Shown: one piece after another, positions 1 through 11,391 of the stretch
Layout: each line of letters starts with the position of its first letter
How positions within the stretch are numbered: position 1 is the first letter of the stretch
Source of the DNA: Channa striata
Lineage: Eukaryota > Chordata > Actinopteri > Anabantiformes > Channidae
Assembly (NCBI GenBank): GCA_033026295.1
Contig: CM065168.1
Span: 37,832,875 to 37,896,874, forward strand
DNA: 64,000 nt
Reading direction: 5' to 3'
Made by a program: the position numbers and the translations under genes
The notes under the pieces: generated by a model
Databases searched by the model: none
What the model was told of the DNA's origin: nothing
The model's input: only the letters and a program-made list of their open reading frames with translations

Positions 1-69
1 TTTAAAATACATATTGAATTATTCTAAAACATGGATTGTGAAGATGTATTTATGTGAAATTTCACTCAC

Positions 70-3000
70 CGGTCATACAATTTGTTCTTCAACATCTTTG
101 AATTGACTGCTGCTGGTGTTGGTGAGTTCAACTGAAAAGGGTTCATTTGGCATAATTGTTAAAATTGTATAAATAGGTACAGTGGTTTCAACTATGATTG
201 ATGTTGAAGCAGTTGTTTGAGTAGGTGTAATTATTGTCAAAGTAAAGGTTTTTGCTAGGGTTGTGTAAGCAGGTTTTGTTGTTTTTGTTAGTGCGGTAGT
301 AGGAGCTAGCGATGCTGTAAGAGCAGATGTTCTTGTTGTTGTGGTAGCTGCTGTCACAGTTGGTGCTTGGGTTGTTGTGGTTGGCTTCGATGTCTGTGAT
401 GCAATTGTGGCTGATAGTGTAGTAGCAGTTGCCTTTGTTGTCAAAGAAATAGTTGTAGTGGGAGATGGTGAACTTGTTAAAGAAGACGTTTTTGTTGAAG
501 CAGAAGATACAGTCATAGTGGGTTTTGTTAATGATTGACTTATCACAGCTGCTTGAGTTGTTGTTATGTATGGCTGACTTGTTGCTGTGGCATTTGTTGT
601 TGCAGGTATCCGTGCTGCACTTGTTATTTTTGTTGTTGTAGTGGTGGGAGTCTTAGATGTTGTTGTTGTAGTTATGTGTGATGTTGAGGGTGTCACAGAG
701 TTAGTTTTATTTTCCAGAGTTGTTGAAGTAGTGGCCGTTTGTGGAGTTGTTGTAGGTGTCTCAGTTCTGTTTGTAGTTGTTGTTTCCTGGGTTGTTGTTA
801 TAGGTGTGTCTGTGCTGGTTGTTGTTTCCTGTATTTCTGTGGGTGTCTCAGTTATTGTTGTAACTTCCTGAGTTGTTGTAGTAGTGGTCATTTCTGGAAC
901 TGTTGGTTTCTGACTTGTTGTTGTGGGTGTCTCAGTTGTTGTTGTAGATTCCCAAGTTGTTGTCGGTGACTCTGTGGTTGTGGTTTCTTCAGTTGTTGTG
1001 GATGACTCTGTTGTTGTTTTTTCCTGTATTGTTGTGGGTGTCACAGTTGTGATGGTTTCTTGAGCTTTTGTTGTAACTTCCTGAGTAGGTATAGTAGTTG
1101 TCATCTCTAAAGTTGTTGTTTTCTTAGTTGTTGTCAGTTTTCCTGTTTTTGTAGTTTCCTGAGTTGTTGTTATGGGTGTGTCTGTGATGGTTGTTGTTTC
1201 CTGTGTTTCTGTGGATTTCTCAGTTGTTGTTGTAGCTTGCTGAGTTATTGTGGGCGTCTCGGTGGATGTTGTTTCTTGAGTAGTTGTAGTTGTTACTGTC
1301 TCAGTTGTTGTTGTAGTTATGGGTTCCTCGGTTGTTTTTGTTTCCTGATTTGTTGTCGTAGTGTCTGTCTCTGAAGCTGTTGTTACTTGAGTTGTTCTTG
1401 TGGGCATCTCTGTGGTTGTTATTTCATGACTAGTTGTAGTTGTGGGTGTCTCAATTGTAGTTGTAGCTTCCTGAGCTCTTGTGAGTGTCTCAGTTGTTGT
1501 TGTTGTGGGAGTTTCAGTTGGGGTGGTTGTTGTTTCTGTTGTGGTTGTTGTTGGTGTCTCAGTGGTTGTGGTTTCTTTTCTGGTTGTTGTCATTGTGGGT
1601 GTTTTAGTTATGGTTGTTGTAGGTGTCTCAAGAGTTTTTGTTGTTGTTTCAATTGAGGTTGTTTTTGGTGTCTCCGGTTTTGTGGTTGTTGTGGGGTTTT
1701 CAGTTGTGGTGGTTGTTTCAGTTATGCTTGTTGTGGGAGTTTCAGTTGTGGTTGTTTCAAATGTGGCGGTTGTTTGAGTTTCAGTAGTTGTGGTTGTTGT
1801 TTCAGTTGTGGTTGTTGTGGGTGTCTCTGTGGTTGTTGTTTCTTGAGTAGTTGTAGTTGTGGGTGTTCCAGTTATTTGTGTAGCTTCCTGAGTTGTTGTG
1901 GGTGTCTCTGTGGTTGTTGTTTCTTGAGTAGTTGCAGTTTTTACTGTCTTAGTTGTTGATGTAGCTTCATGAGTTGTTGTTCCTTCCTCAGTTGTTGTTG
2001 TTTCCTGAGTTGTTGTTGGAGTGGTTGTCTCTGAAGCTGTTGTTTGTTGAGTTGTTAGGGGTGTCTCAGTGGTTGTTGTTTCTTGAGTAGTTGTTGTTGT
2101 TAATGCCTCAGTTGTAGTTGTAGCTTCCTGAGTCTTTGTGTGTGCCTCTGTTTTGAAGTTGTTTTTTCATGAGTTGTTGTAGTTATGGGTTTCTTAGTTG
2201 TTGTTATTTTCGGAGTTGTTGTCATTTCCTGTGTTGTTGTCATAGTGATTGTCTCTGAAGCTGTTGTATTTTGAGTTGTTGTTGGGGGTGTCTCTGTGGT
2301 TGTTGTATCTTGAATGGTTGTAGTTGTTACTGTCTCAGTTGTTTTTATAGCTTTCTTAGTTGTTGTTGGAATCTCTGGTTGTTGTTTCTTGAGTAGTTGT
2401 AGTTGTGGGTGTCTCAGTTGTTGTTGTATCTTTCTGAGTTAGTGTGGGTGTCTCTGTGGTTGTTGTTTCTTGAGTAATTGTAGTTGTTACTGTCTCAGTT
2501 GTGGTTGTTGTTGGAGTCTCAGTTGTTGTGGTCTTCTCCATTGTCGTTGTTGGTTTGTCAATGGTTGTGGTTGTTTCAGATGTGGTTGTTGTTGGAGTCT
2601 CAGTTGTGGGTGTCTCCGTTGTGGTTGTTGTCGCTGTGGGTGTTTCAGTTGTGGTTGTTGTCAGTGTCTCAGTATTTGTGGTTGTTGTGGGAGTTTCAGT
2701 TGTGGTAGTTGTTTCAATTGTGCTTGTTGTTGAAGTCTCAGTTGTGGTGGTGGTTGTTTCAGATGTGGTTGTTGTTGGTGTCTCAGTTGTTGTTTCAATT
2801 GTGGGTGTCTCCATTGTGGTTGTTGTGGGAGTTTCAGTTGTGGTTGTTGTAGGAGTTTTAGTTGTGGCTGTTGTTTCAATTGTGGCGGTTGTTTCAGTTG
2901 TGGTGGATGTTGGTTTCTCAGTGCTTGTCGTTGTTTCAGATGTTGTTGTGGGAGTGTCAGTTGTGGTGGTTGTTGGTGTCTCAGTGGTTGTGGTTGTTGT

Positions 3001-4266
3001 TTAAGCTTTTGTTTGTGGGGGAGTCTCAGTTGTTGTGGGTGTTTCAGTTGGGGTGGTTGTCGTTTCAGTTGTGGTTGTTGTCGGTGTCTCAAGAGTTGTT
3101 GTTGTTTCAATTGAGGTTGCTTTTGGTGTCTCAGTTTTTGTGATTGTTTTGGTAGTTTCAGTTGTGGTTGTTGTGGGAGTCTCAGTTGTTATGGTTGTTT
3201 CAATTGTGGTGGTTGTTTCAGTTGTGGTTGGTGATGGTATCTCTGTTGTCATGTTTGTAGTTTTGGTTGTGGATGTCTCAGTTTTGGTTGTCGTAGGTGT
3301 TTCAGTTGTGGTTGATGTTGGTTTCTCAGTGGTTGTGGTTGTTTGTGGGGGAGTCTCAGTTTTGCTTGTTGTAGGTGTTTCAGTTTTGGTTTGTTATTTC
3401 AGTTGTGGTTGTTGTCGTTGTGGGTGTTTTAGTTGTGATTGTTTTTGGTGTCTCACGAGTTGTTGTTTCAATTGAGGTTGCTTTTGGTGTCTCAGTGGTT
3501 GTTGTTGTTGTTGCAATTGTTGTTGTCTTGGGAGTTTCGGTTGTGGTTGTTGTGGGAGTCTCAGTTGTCATGGTTGTTTCAATTGTGGTAGTTGTTGGCA
3601 TCTCAGTTGTTGTGGTTATTGTCGGTGTCTCAGTGGTTGTGGTTTTTGTCGGTGCTTCAGTTATTGTGGTTGTTGTGGGAGTTTCAGTTGTGGTGGTTGT
3701 TTCAATTGTGGTGGTTGTTTTAGTTGTGGTTGTTGTTGGTATCTCTGTTGTTGTAGTTGTAGTTTCAGTTGTGGATGTCTCAGTTGTGGTTGTCGTAGGT
3801 GTTTCAGTTGTGGTTGTTGTGGGAGTCTCAGTTGTGGTGGTTGTTTCAATTGTGGTGGTTGTTGGAGTCTCAGTTGTTGTGGTTGTCGTACGTGTTTCAG
3901 TTTTGGTTGATGTTGGTGTCTCAGTGGTGGTTGTTTCAGTTGTGGTTGTTGTTGGTATCTCTGTTGTTGTGGTTGTAGTTTCAGTTATGGGTGTCTCAGT
4001 TGTGGTTTTCATAGGTGTTTCAGTTGTGGTTGATGTCGGTTTCTCAGTGGTTGTCTTTGTTTCAGTTGTTGTTGTGGGAGTCTCAGTTCTGTTGGTTGTT
4101 TGTGTCTCAGTGGTTGTGCTTGTTGTTTCAGCTGTTGTTCTGGGGGAGTCTCAGTTGTGGTTGTTGGGGTTTCCGTTGGGGTGGTCAGTTGTGGTCTTTG
4201 TTGGTGTCTCAAGAGCTGTTGCTGTTGTTTCCTGAGCTGTCCTGAGTTTCTCAGTTGTGTTTGAAT
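70..4266 (-). pseudogene. Gene A: Thr-rich mucin repeat exon, disrupted
   Basis: This 4.2-kb exon is the paralogue of the giant repeat exon of gene B. It starts after an acceptor (ACAACAG) at 4267 and ends at a GTGAGT donor (64-69). It encodes TTTTETPTTTT-like repeats and, at its 3' end, the start of a SEA-like domain (IYTILTIMPNEPFSVEL). The frame is broken. The reading frame changes near 4185, 4139, 3392, 2385 and 2152, there is a GAA-to-TAA type stop at 3001-3003, and a TGA at 73-75 replaces the Gly codon that gene B has just before its donor. About five shifts and two stops make this a pseudogene unless the assembly is poor here. The intact 22.9-kb exon nearby argues against poor assembly. 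The SEA and anchor exons would lie beyond the left edge. The part nearest the SEA start uses a TTQETTT dialect; the distal part uses TTTETPTTTT. Confidence 0.8.
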
Positions 4267-4630
4267 CTGTTGTACAGATAACACAGAGAAAGAATTTTAT
4301 TAAACACCTGATTTATTATTTTTGTTATCTACTTTACATTAAAATAAATCTCTTTTGATATCAGACAGAAATCTAAATATTTTATGATCAAGGTCTGTAT
4401 TTTTTTTACATACTTCCATGAATTTAACCACAAACTGTATGAAAATTATTGGTCAGATTAAAGAAATTTTTGTAGTAATTAAGATTTTGAAAGAAAATGT
4501 AGCAATAAATTCTTTACAAAACGAAGTTTTTGGGGGCGGTTTGGAATCACAACTTTGTCTTTCTACAACTTCCACAATTACCTACTACAAGCACACATTT
4601 TTTTTGTAATTTTAAACTCACTCAGCTTAC

Positions 4631-4687
4631 CTATTAGGGTTAATGAGATGGACATTCCTCCGACACCCATGTTGTTTTCTCTTAATT
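4631..4687 (-). pseudogene. Gene A: signal-peptide exon
   Basis: The acceptor (CCTTTCACAG) ends at 4688. The start codon is at 4668-4670 and the donor is GTAAGC at 4625-4630. The coding part is 40 nt and reads MGVGGMSISLTLI plus one base. Gene B's signal exon is also exactly 40 nt, begins MGVG and ends in the same phase. The sequence is hydrophobic, as expected for the start of a secretory signal. The exon itself is undamaged even though the following exon is broken. Confidence 0.78.
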
Positions 4688-6443
4688 CTGTGAAAGGAGA
4701 CAATGCAGAGCAGGATGTACAATATTTTTTTTATTACAGCTGTTTACAATTTATATCTGTACATTCTTAGGTAATATTCTTATCTTTTTGAATTTACAGT
4801 ATATTTTAAAACTATTGGAAGAACATTTTTACCATTGTCTCTCTTTCATTTTATAGAAAGAAATGTTTATTTTTTATTTTGGGTATATTAATGATTTTTT
4901 TTGTTGTTGATAAAATTTTATTTCTTACTCTGCCATAAAAGAAATACGGAGCAACATCTGCAATCTTATCTTGCCTTGATTTCTGTTAAGTCCAAAGACA
5001 AATAAACACGTGGACAATAATTGTTAAGTAAAATCATAGATTTAGAAAGTTATGTATGTAAGGAATAAAATATTGAAACCAAACCTGAACTTAGTTTAAA
5101 TAGTTACAACTACATCTAGTTATAACAGATAATGCTGGAAAAAAATATACAGTATTCCTGAATATCAGTTTTTTTTATGGCATTGAAATTATTACTTTCA
5201 CATTTTTAACACTTTATTTTTAAACAATTACAATACAAATTAAAATGCTGTTACTTTAATAGATTTTGTTTTTAGTTTAGAGATTGTTCAAGACAGAGCT
5301 TATATAAGATAACCCAAACCCTTTTGGATGAATTTACAAATGCATTAGAAATCCAGGTTATCTGTGAAATTTATCTGGGGGATACCTCAATTCTGCAGTG
5401 CGATATAAGTCCAAGCTATGTCCGAACAACCTTGGGAAAAAAGGAAGAAGATGGTAAGCTTTAAAACACTGAGTGGCCAGCACAGTCTCTAGTCTTAAAC
5501 TCCCTGAACTGGTTTGCGATGAACTGGACAAAAGAGTAAAAGCAAAGCAACCTATAAGTGCTACACATTCATGGGAACAGAGTTGGGAAGAATGTTCTGA
5601 AGAATATTTGATTTAAAGATGTTTGATTGTAGAAAGAACGCCACTAGTGTGTTCAGCTGTTAAATCTGCCAAAGGTGGCTACTTTGATGAGTCAAAACTT
5701 TAGAATACATTTTTGTTTATACATTTTTACATTATTTCTTTTTATTCTTCAGTTGTTATTTTGATCTATTCTTCATTCATTTCAATACAGTACAATGTAG
5801 TCAATGACTACAATGACACATAAACTGCATCATTTTCAATTTAAAAAAGCTAGAAAAATTGAAGTGTTTTGACCAGTAGTAGTAAAGATCCCACTTTATT
5901 CTCTTACAATGTAATACAAGTTGTAAAATCTGTACATTTATCTCTTTAAAGTACTGCCAACTTAAGTGTTAGAGCATGTACAGGTGCACTAAGTGCGATG
6001 ACAGCTCTTTAATGCTGAGAAGTCCATCAGCATAATAGTGGAGCCCTATAGTGCAATGACTTGACTGATTTCTTGACCCACTATGACAAAAAGAGACGGC
6101 TACAAGAAATCATCAGCTTATTACATTTTAATTACAAAAAGATACTTATTATTTGAATTTAGTAATATTATGTCCCCATGTTTGCTATCTAAAATTTAAA
6201 GAAGAAGAAAAGCTAAACATTATATAATTATAATGAGCTTTATTTATTATTTAAAATACAATTACTATTATTTAATTGATGGTTGTCATCGCATAAACAA
6301 TGTAATACTAACTGATCATAAAACACTTTCAATAAGTATTAACACATTTTTTGCTAAATTATAACAGAAAACATAAAGATTTTAAGTATATTGGTGCAAC
6401 TAAACACACAAATAATGTTCTTAGACAAAACATATGGACTTAC
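4688..6443 (-). other. Gene A: intron 1
   Basis: This AT-rich stretch lies between the donor of the non-coding first exon (GTAAGT at 6438-6443) and the acceptor before the signal exon. No coding potential or recognisable repeat was found. It corresponds in position to the 3.5-kb intron 1 of gene B. Confidence 0.6.
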
Positions 6444-6565
6444 CCAATTGATATAAAACATAATATGAAAGGTTTGGATTTTCCACTTTTTATCCAGGTT
6501 TTGATAGATATGTTTTTTCGCTCAACTTCACATCTGTGATACAGCAAACTTTTCAACTTCTGTCA
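6444..6565 (-). other. Gene A: non-coding first exon (5' UTR), inferred
   Basis: This segment aligns by eye with 55537-55650 upstream of gene B. Both end in a GTAAGT donor preceded by a CAATTGG or CAATTTGG-like stretch, and both share a CAGATGTGAAGT string. Its start is inferred from the TATA box about 30 bases upstream, so it is approximate. It has no useful open frame. Confidence 0.55.
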
Positions 6566-6589
6566 AAGACAGTCAACATTTTTCAAGGG

Positions 6590-6595
6590 TTTATA
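6590..6595 (-). promoter_or_regulatory. Gene A: TATA box candidate
   Basis: TATAAA on the minus strand, about 30 bases before the inferred transcription start of gene A. The aligned position upstream of gene B holds TATACAAT. The surrounding sequence is conserved between the two copies, including a GACTGTCTTTGACAG / GACTTTCACAGACAC segment just downstream. Confidence 0.55.
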
Positions 6596-6787
6596 TGTTG
6601 GAAGGGAACAAAGAGTGATGATGTCACCAATAGGTGATGTTTTTTTTATGAAATATTGTGAAACCCGAGCAATGAACAAAACCAAACCACAGCATACACC
6701 CATCAGCTGTCAATCTTACAGATTCTTGGCTCAGTTGCACGGTATACTCCCATGCCTTCATTTGTGAAAAGTACTAAATGCTAGTAC

Positions 6788-7041
6788 ATTCCTATTTCTG
6801 CTTGAGTTCCATCCACACAGGTTGCAGCACTCTTGTATCAGAACCAAATAAGAAAATAAGTGACAATTAACTATTCTTCTACCTTGCACTGTGTAAGTTA
6901 TACAAAACAATATCAAAATTGCAATGCAAAAATTCAGCTTTATACTGCAAGCTACAGTTAGGAAAGTGCTTTTTACCTGAAATTCTTCACAAAGCAGAGG
7001 TCAAACTGAGGACTTAATTTTTCCTTTATACTTTTCCTTAC
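6788..7041 (-). pseudogene. Copy C: SEA-domain exon remnants
   Basis: Two pieces match the first SEA module of gene B. The piece at 6977-7041 ends in a GTAAAA donor and reads about PQFDLCFVKNFR, compared with NNRFDHCYVKAFR in gene B; its acceptor AG appears lost. The piece at about 6790-6832 reads SAATCVDGTQAEIGM, compared with SATTQVNGTEAEIGI, and then stops matching. The rest of this exon and all later SEA and anchor exons are absent. The promoter region of gene A begins immediately beyond. Confidence 0.72.
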
Positions 7042-7206
7042 GATGGAAGAAGAAATAATTAAATCAAAATCCATTTGCAAACAAATGCATATTTTGCTCA
7101 CTTTAATATTGAGCTTTTAGATTTTTCCAAGATACCTTTTATTATAGACACATTATATATCATTAATGCACATCACTGACAGTATTTCATTTGTAATTTT
7201 ACTCAC

Positions 7207-7815
7207 CAGCCCAACAATTAATTGTGCAACATCTTTAAATCGACTGCTTCTGTGATCAGCGACTTAAACTGAGAATGGTTCATTTGGCAAGCTTACCTGA
7301 GATAAATTAATAGGTATAGTGGTGTTAGAAACTGTGGCAGCAATTGATGTTTTAATTGTGGAAGCAGTTATTGGTGTTTTAGTTGTTGTTGCTACACTTG
7401 TCAGAGTGGGTGTTGTTGCCAATTTTGTAGTAGCAAATGTTCTCTTCAGAGCTATTATTGTATTGGTGGTAGCTGGTGCCGTGATAGTAGATGTTCATGT
7501 TGCTGCAAGTAGCTCCTCTCTATGTGTCTCAACTGCTAGAAGTACTTTAAATGTTGTTGTGGGTGTCTGAAATGTTGCTATTTTCGTCATATTACTATTC
7601 TTGCTGTCTCAAATGCTGTTTGGCACCTGAGGTCTCTTAATTGTGAGTTGTTGTTCTGTAGTTGTTGTCAGAGGTATTTTGGTAGTTGGTGCCATTGTTG
7701 TCTCAGTTGCTCCTGTAGTTGTGGGCAGCAAACTCGTTGATTCATGAGTTGCTGTGGCTGTGGGTTTTTAGATTGTGTTTGTTGAGGCAACTGTGGCTCA
7801 GGAAAAAGTCAGGGT
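7207..7815 (-). pseudogene. Copy C: end of mucin repeat exon
   Basis: A GTGAGT donor lies at 7201-7206, preceded on the minus strand by a decayed version of the SEA start (LPNEPFSV followed by a stop). Further up come Thr-rich repeat remnants with many stops and shifts. A further scrap of the same repeat lies at about 8002-8047. This is the third member of the tandem family and cannot encode a protein. Confidence 0.7.
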
Positions 7816-7819
7816 TGTT

Positions 7820-8000
7820 AGTTTTCTCTTTTAGTTGCATGCTAAAGTGTTCTTGAGCAAGACACTTAACCTTAACTTAGTTGCTCCCAGTGAGTGCAGG
7901 CCAGCTTCATAACAGCTATGTGATTGTGAGTGGGTAAATGAGAAGCAGTGTAAAGCCCTTTGGGTACCAATAAGATAGAATGATATGTGCATCCTATTTA
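7820..8000. repeat. Dispersed fish repeat fragment
   Basis: It contains a run such as GAGCAAGACACTTAACC, then text ending in AGCAGTGTAAAGCCCTTTGGGTACC. This resembles a dispersed repeat common in fish genomes and the same general class as the 229-bp insert at 58448. It interrupts the copy C repeat exon. Family name uncertain. Confidence 0.45.
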
Positions 8001-8392
8001 CTAGTTGTTGTTGTAGGTAATTGATTAGTTGTTGATGTCATTGTATCTGTACTTAAGTAAAAGTACAAATACACAAACAAAAATTATGTTCCACCCGACT
8101 TTGACATCACTTTCAGTGATCATATTTGAAGGCACAATGAATTCAGTAGTTTATGTCTAAAAATAAACCATTAGTCCAGACATTAGACAGGCCAAATTCA
8201 GCCCAACACACCAGAGTAAAATTACTATCTATCGGCTCACACTGAGTAGTGCTAATGTGTCAAATAAGACTTTAAATAAGACCATTGAAGGAGGAACATG
8301 CCTGTGTCTCCTTTAAATAAGCGATTTATGTTGCTTGTGACATAAAAAAAAGAAAAACAAATGTATGAAATGTGTTCAGAAATGTGATTGTA

Positions 8393-8437
8393 ACATACTA
8401 ACTCCTTTGCACTGGGGATGCAAAAGAGTTAGTATGT
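8393..8437. repeat. Short inverted repeat (hairpin)
   Basis: Arms 8393-8411 and 8419-8437 (ACATACTAACTCCTTTGCA and its near-exact complement, 18 of 19 paired) flank a 7-base loop. It could form a stem-loop. Function unknown. Confidence 0.6.
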
Positions 8438-8520
8438 GGTACACTACACTAGTATTACTACAATACACTACACTGCTACACTACACAACTACATTACACT
8501 ACACTAGTAGTACACTAACT
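8438..8520. repeat. Degenerate TACAC/TACTA simple repeat
   Basis: An irregular array of ACTACACTA-type pentamers and related words lies between the hairpin and the LINE 3' end. ACTAACTCC occurs again at its right edge. Confidence 0.55.
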
Positions 8521-9135
8521 CCTATGGTGTTGTGTGCTGGGCAGGGAGCAGTACGGACAGAGACAGGAAGAGAATTAACAAGCTGGTTAAGAGAGCTGGC
8601 TGTGTCCTGGGCTGCACACTGGACTCCATCTAGGAGGTGGCGGACATAAGGATGTTGGCCAAACTAACATCCATCATGGATAACCCCTCTGACCCCCTGC
8701 ACCGCACTGTGGAGGCTCTAAACAGCTCCTTCAGCACAAGACTATGCATGAAGACAGTGCATGAATTCCTCCCAACAGCCATGAGACTGTACAATGCATC
8801 CCTGCAGTGATAAAGAATATGCAATTCTGCACAGTATATTTCACTTGTGCAATAAATCCAGGAGATGTGCAATGCTCACCTGTTACATTTTCCACTATCA
8901 ATATGTACAAATACAGATCATGAGATTCTTTATCCTCAATTTTTAAATGCGTTTTTTGCACAGTTAATAATTCTGTTTTGCTTTGTTTTCCTTTTCCTTT
9001 TTAGCTGGTTTAAGTTAAACTAAAGTGTACATTGTTCTGTGTAGGTTATTTGTTCTTTGTCTATGGCTGCTGAAACACGAGAATTTCCCCACTGTGGGAT
9101 CTATAAATTTTTATCTTATCTTATCTTATCTTTAC
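8521..9135 (+). mobile_element. LINE 3' end, 5'-truncated
   Basis: The plus strand holds a decayed coding tail: a TLDSI-type segment, then MDNPSDPLHRTVEAL, then a LYNAS-type ending. A short 3' UTR follows, and it ends in repeated TCTTA units (TTTATCTTATCTTATC). This is the layout of a 5'-truncated fish non-LTR element, probably of the Rex1/CR1 group; the clade is not certain from this fragment. It sits inside the decayed repeat exon of copy C. Confidence 0.6.
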
Positions 9136-9194
9136 TTAACATGTTATGCAACTTTGATTAGAAATGTAGTGAATTAAAAATAAGTATACATATT

Positions 9195-9575
9195 TGGTTC
9201 ACGAGCAGATGTGCTTCTAGGTGTTTCTGTTGTAGTAGTTGTTATGGGCATTTCTGTAGTTATTGCTGTTTTTGTATCAGTAGTTGTTGTTGTGGTTAAT
9301 AAGAAGGTATTGATGGTTTTTTTCTGTTATTGTGATTTTGGGTGCCCCAGATATTGTCGTGATTTCTTCAATAGCTGCTATTGAGTCCTGAGTAAAAGTA
9401 GTTGCTAAGGTTGTAGGTGGTAGTAGTAGTAGTCCTTTGGAGTGTTTTGTAATAGTTGTTGTTGTGGGTACTTCAATAGTTGTTGTCTCAGTTGTTGTAG
9501 GTGCCTAAGTTGTGACTGTTTTAGTTGTAACAGTTGTTATCATGTGTATCTTTTATTATTTTTGTTGTCTCAGTT
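9195..9575 (-). pseudogene. Copy C: mucin repeat exon fragment
   Basis: On the minus strand this is ACA/ACT-rich with recognisable Thr repeats interrupted by stops. It lies between the LINE tail and the RTE insertion. Its last 13 bases form the 5' copy of the RTE target-site duplication. Confidence 0.6.
9563..9575. repeat. Target-site duplication, 5' copy
   Basis: TGTTGTCTCAGTT at the 5' edge of the RTE element is repeated exactly at 12649-12661. The same word is common in the host repeat exon, so chance contributes, but its exact placement at both edges supports a real duplication. Confidence 0.6.
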
Positions 9576-9899
9576 AATCTAGCCACAGGGGTTGCAAGCC
9601 AGTAACTTCTGTGCCGTTCCCAAGCCCGGATAAATAGAGAGGGTTGCGTCAGGAAGGGCATCCGGCGTAAAATTTTGCCAAGTACAACCATGCGAGTCAT
9701 CCATACCACTTTAATACCGGATCGGTCGAGGCCCGGGTCAACAACGGCCGCCACTGGTGCTGTTAACCTTCAGGGTGCCGGTGGAAATTGGACTACTGTT
9801 GGTTGAAGAAGGAGAGGAGGCAGAAGGGTTCGTGGTCAGAGAGAGAATGGGAAAGGTAGGAGCTTAGATCTGAGAGTAGGGACTCTTAACGTTGGCACA

Positions 9900-11391
9900 A
9901 TGACAGGGAAAGGTAGAGAGCTGGCAGACATGATGGAGAGAAGGAAGGTAGATGTACTGTGTGTGCAGGAGACAGCGAGGTGGAAGGGTACCAAAGCACG
10001 TAGTATTGGAGGAGGATACAAACTGTTCTACCATGGTGTGGATAGGAAGAGAAACGGAGTAGGAGTGATCCTGAAGGGGGAGTTTGTGAACAATGTTGGT
10101 GAACGTAGTCAGTGGGTATGCTCCACAAGTTGGCTGTGAGTTAGAAGAGAAGGAGAGATTCTAGTGTGAGTTTGATGAGGTTGTAGAGAGTATCCCCAGA
10201 GGAGAGAGACTAGTTGTTGGAGCAGACTTCAATGGGCATGTTGGTGAGGGGAACAGAGGTGATGAGGAGGTGATGGGCAGGTTTGGTGTTAAGGAAAGGA
10301 ATCCAGAAGGACAGATGGTAGTGGACTTTGCTAAGAGGATGGAAATGGCTGTAGTTAACACTTACTTCCAGAGGAGAGAGGGACACAGAGTTACATACAA
10401 GAGTGCAGGTAGGAGTACACAGGTGGACTACATTCTATGTAGACGAGGTCATTTGAGAGAGGTTAGTGACTGTAAAGTGGTGGTAGGAGAGAGTGTAGCA
10501 AGACAGCACCGCATGGTGGTGTGTAAGATGACTCTGGTGGTCAGGAAGAAGAAGAGAGAAAAGACAGAAAAGAAGACCAAGTGGTGGAAGCTAAAGAATG
10601 AAGAAACTTGTGAGGAATTCAGGCAGAAGTTGAGACAGGCTTTGGGTGGTCAGGAGGAGCTTCCAGATGACTGGGAAACTACAGCAGAGGTAATCAGGGA
10701 AACAGGTAGGAAGGTGCTTGGTGTGTCATCTGGAAAGAGGAAAGAAGATAAAAACACTTGGTGGTGGAATGAGGAAGTACAGGACTGCATCCAGAGGAAG
10801 AGCTTAGCTAATAGGAAGTGGGATGTAGAAAGGACTGAGGAAAGTAGACAGGAGTACAAGGAAGTGCAGCGCAGAGTGAAGAGGGAGGTGGCAAAGGCCA
10901 AACAGAAAGCTTACGATGAGCTGTATGACAGGTTAGACACAAAGGAAGGAGAGAAGAACTTGTACAGGATAGCCAGAGAGAGAGATAAGGATGGGAAAGA
11001 TGTGCAACAGATAAGGCTGATTAAAGACAGAGATGGAAAGGTGCTAACAAGCCAGGAGAGTGTGCAGAGAAGATGGAAGGAGTATTTTGAGGAGCTGATG
11101 AATGAGGAAAATGACAGGGAAAGAAGGGAGGAAGATGTGGATGTTGTGGAGCAGGAAATAGGAGAGATTAGGAAGGATGAGGTGAGGAAGGCTCTGAAAA
11201 GGATGAAGAGCGGAAAGGCTGTTGGTCCTGATGACGTACCTGTGGAGGTGTGGAAGTGTCTAGGAGAGACAGCAGTGAAGTTTCTGACAAGTCTGTTTAA
11301 CAGGATTTTAGAGAGTGAGAAGATGCCTCAGGAATGGAGGAGAAGCGTTCTGGTGCCGATCTTTAAGAACAAGGATGACGCAGAACTGTAG
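9900..11391 (+). pseudogene. RTE endonuclease and start of reverse transcriptase
   Basis: The AP-type endonuclease starts around MTGKGRELADMMERRK (9900). The frame is lost near 10110, where ERSQWVCS replaces the SGYAPQVGC-type reading seen in another frame, and a segment appears to be missing. The frame resumes by 10270 and reads through the endonuclease end (STQVDYILCRRGHL), a charged linker (KRKEDKNTWWWNEEVQD) and the first reverse transcriptase block (MKSGKAVGPDDVPVEVWK). It stops at 11389-11391 after VPIFKNKDDAEL because of a frameshift. Confidence 0.82.

Noticed and set aside
4418..4770. Short plus-strand open frames near the gene A signal exon
   Set aside because: Antisense of intron and signal exon; no recognisable domain, and the splice evidence is all on the minus strand.
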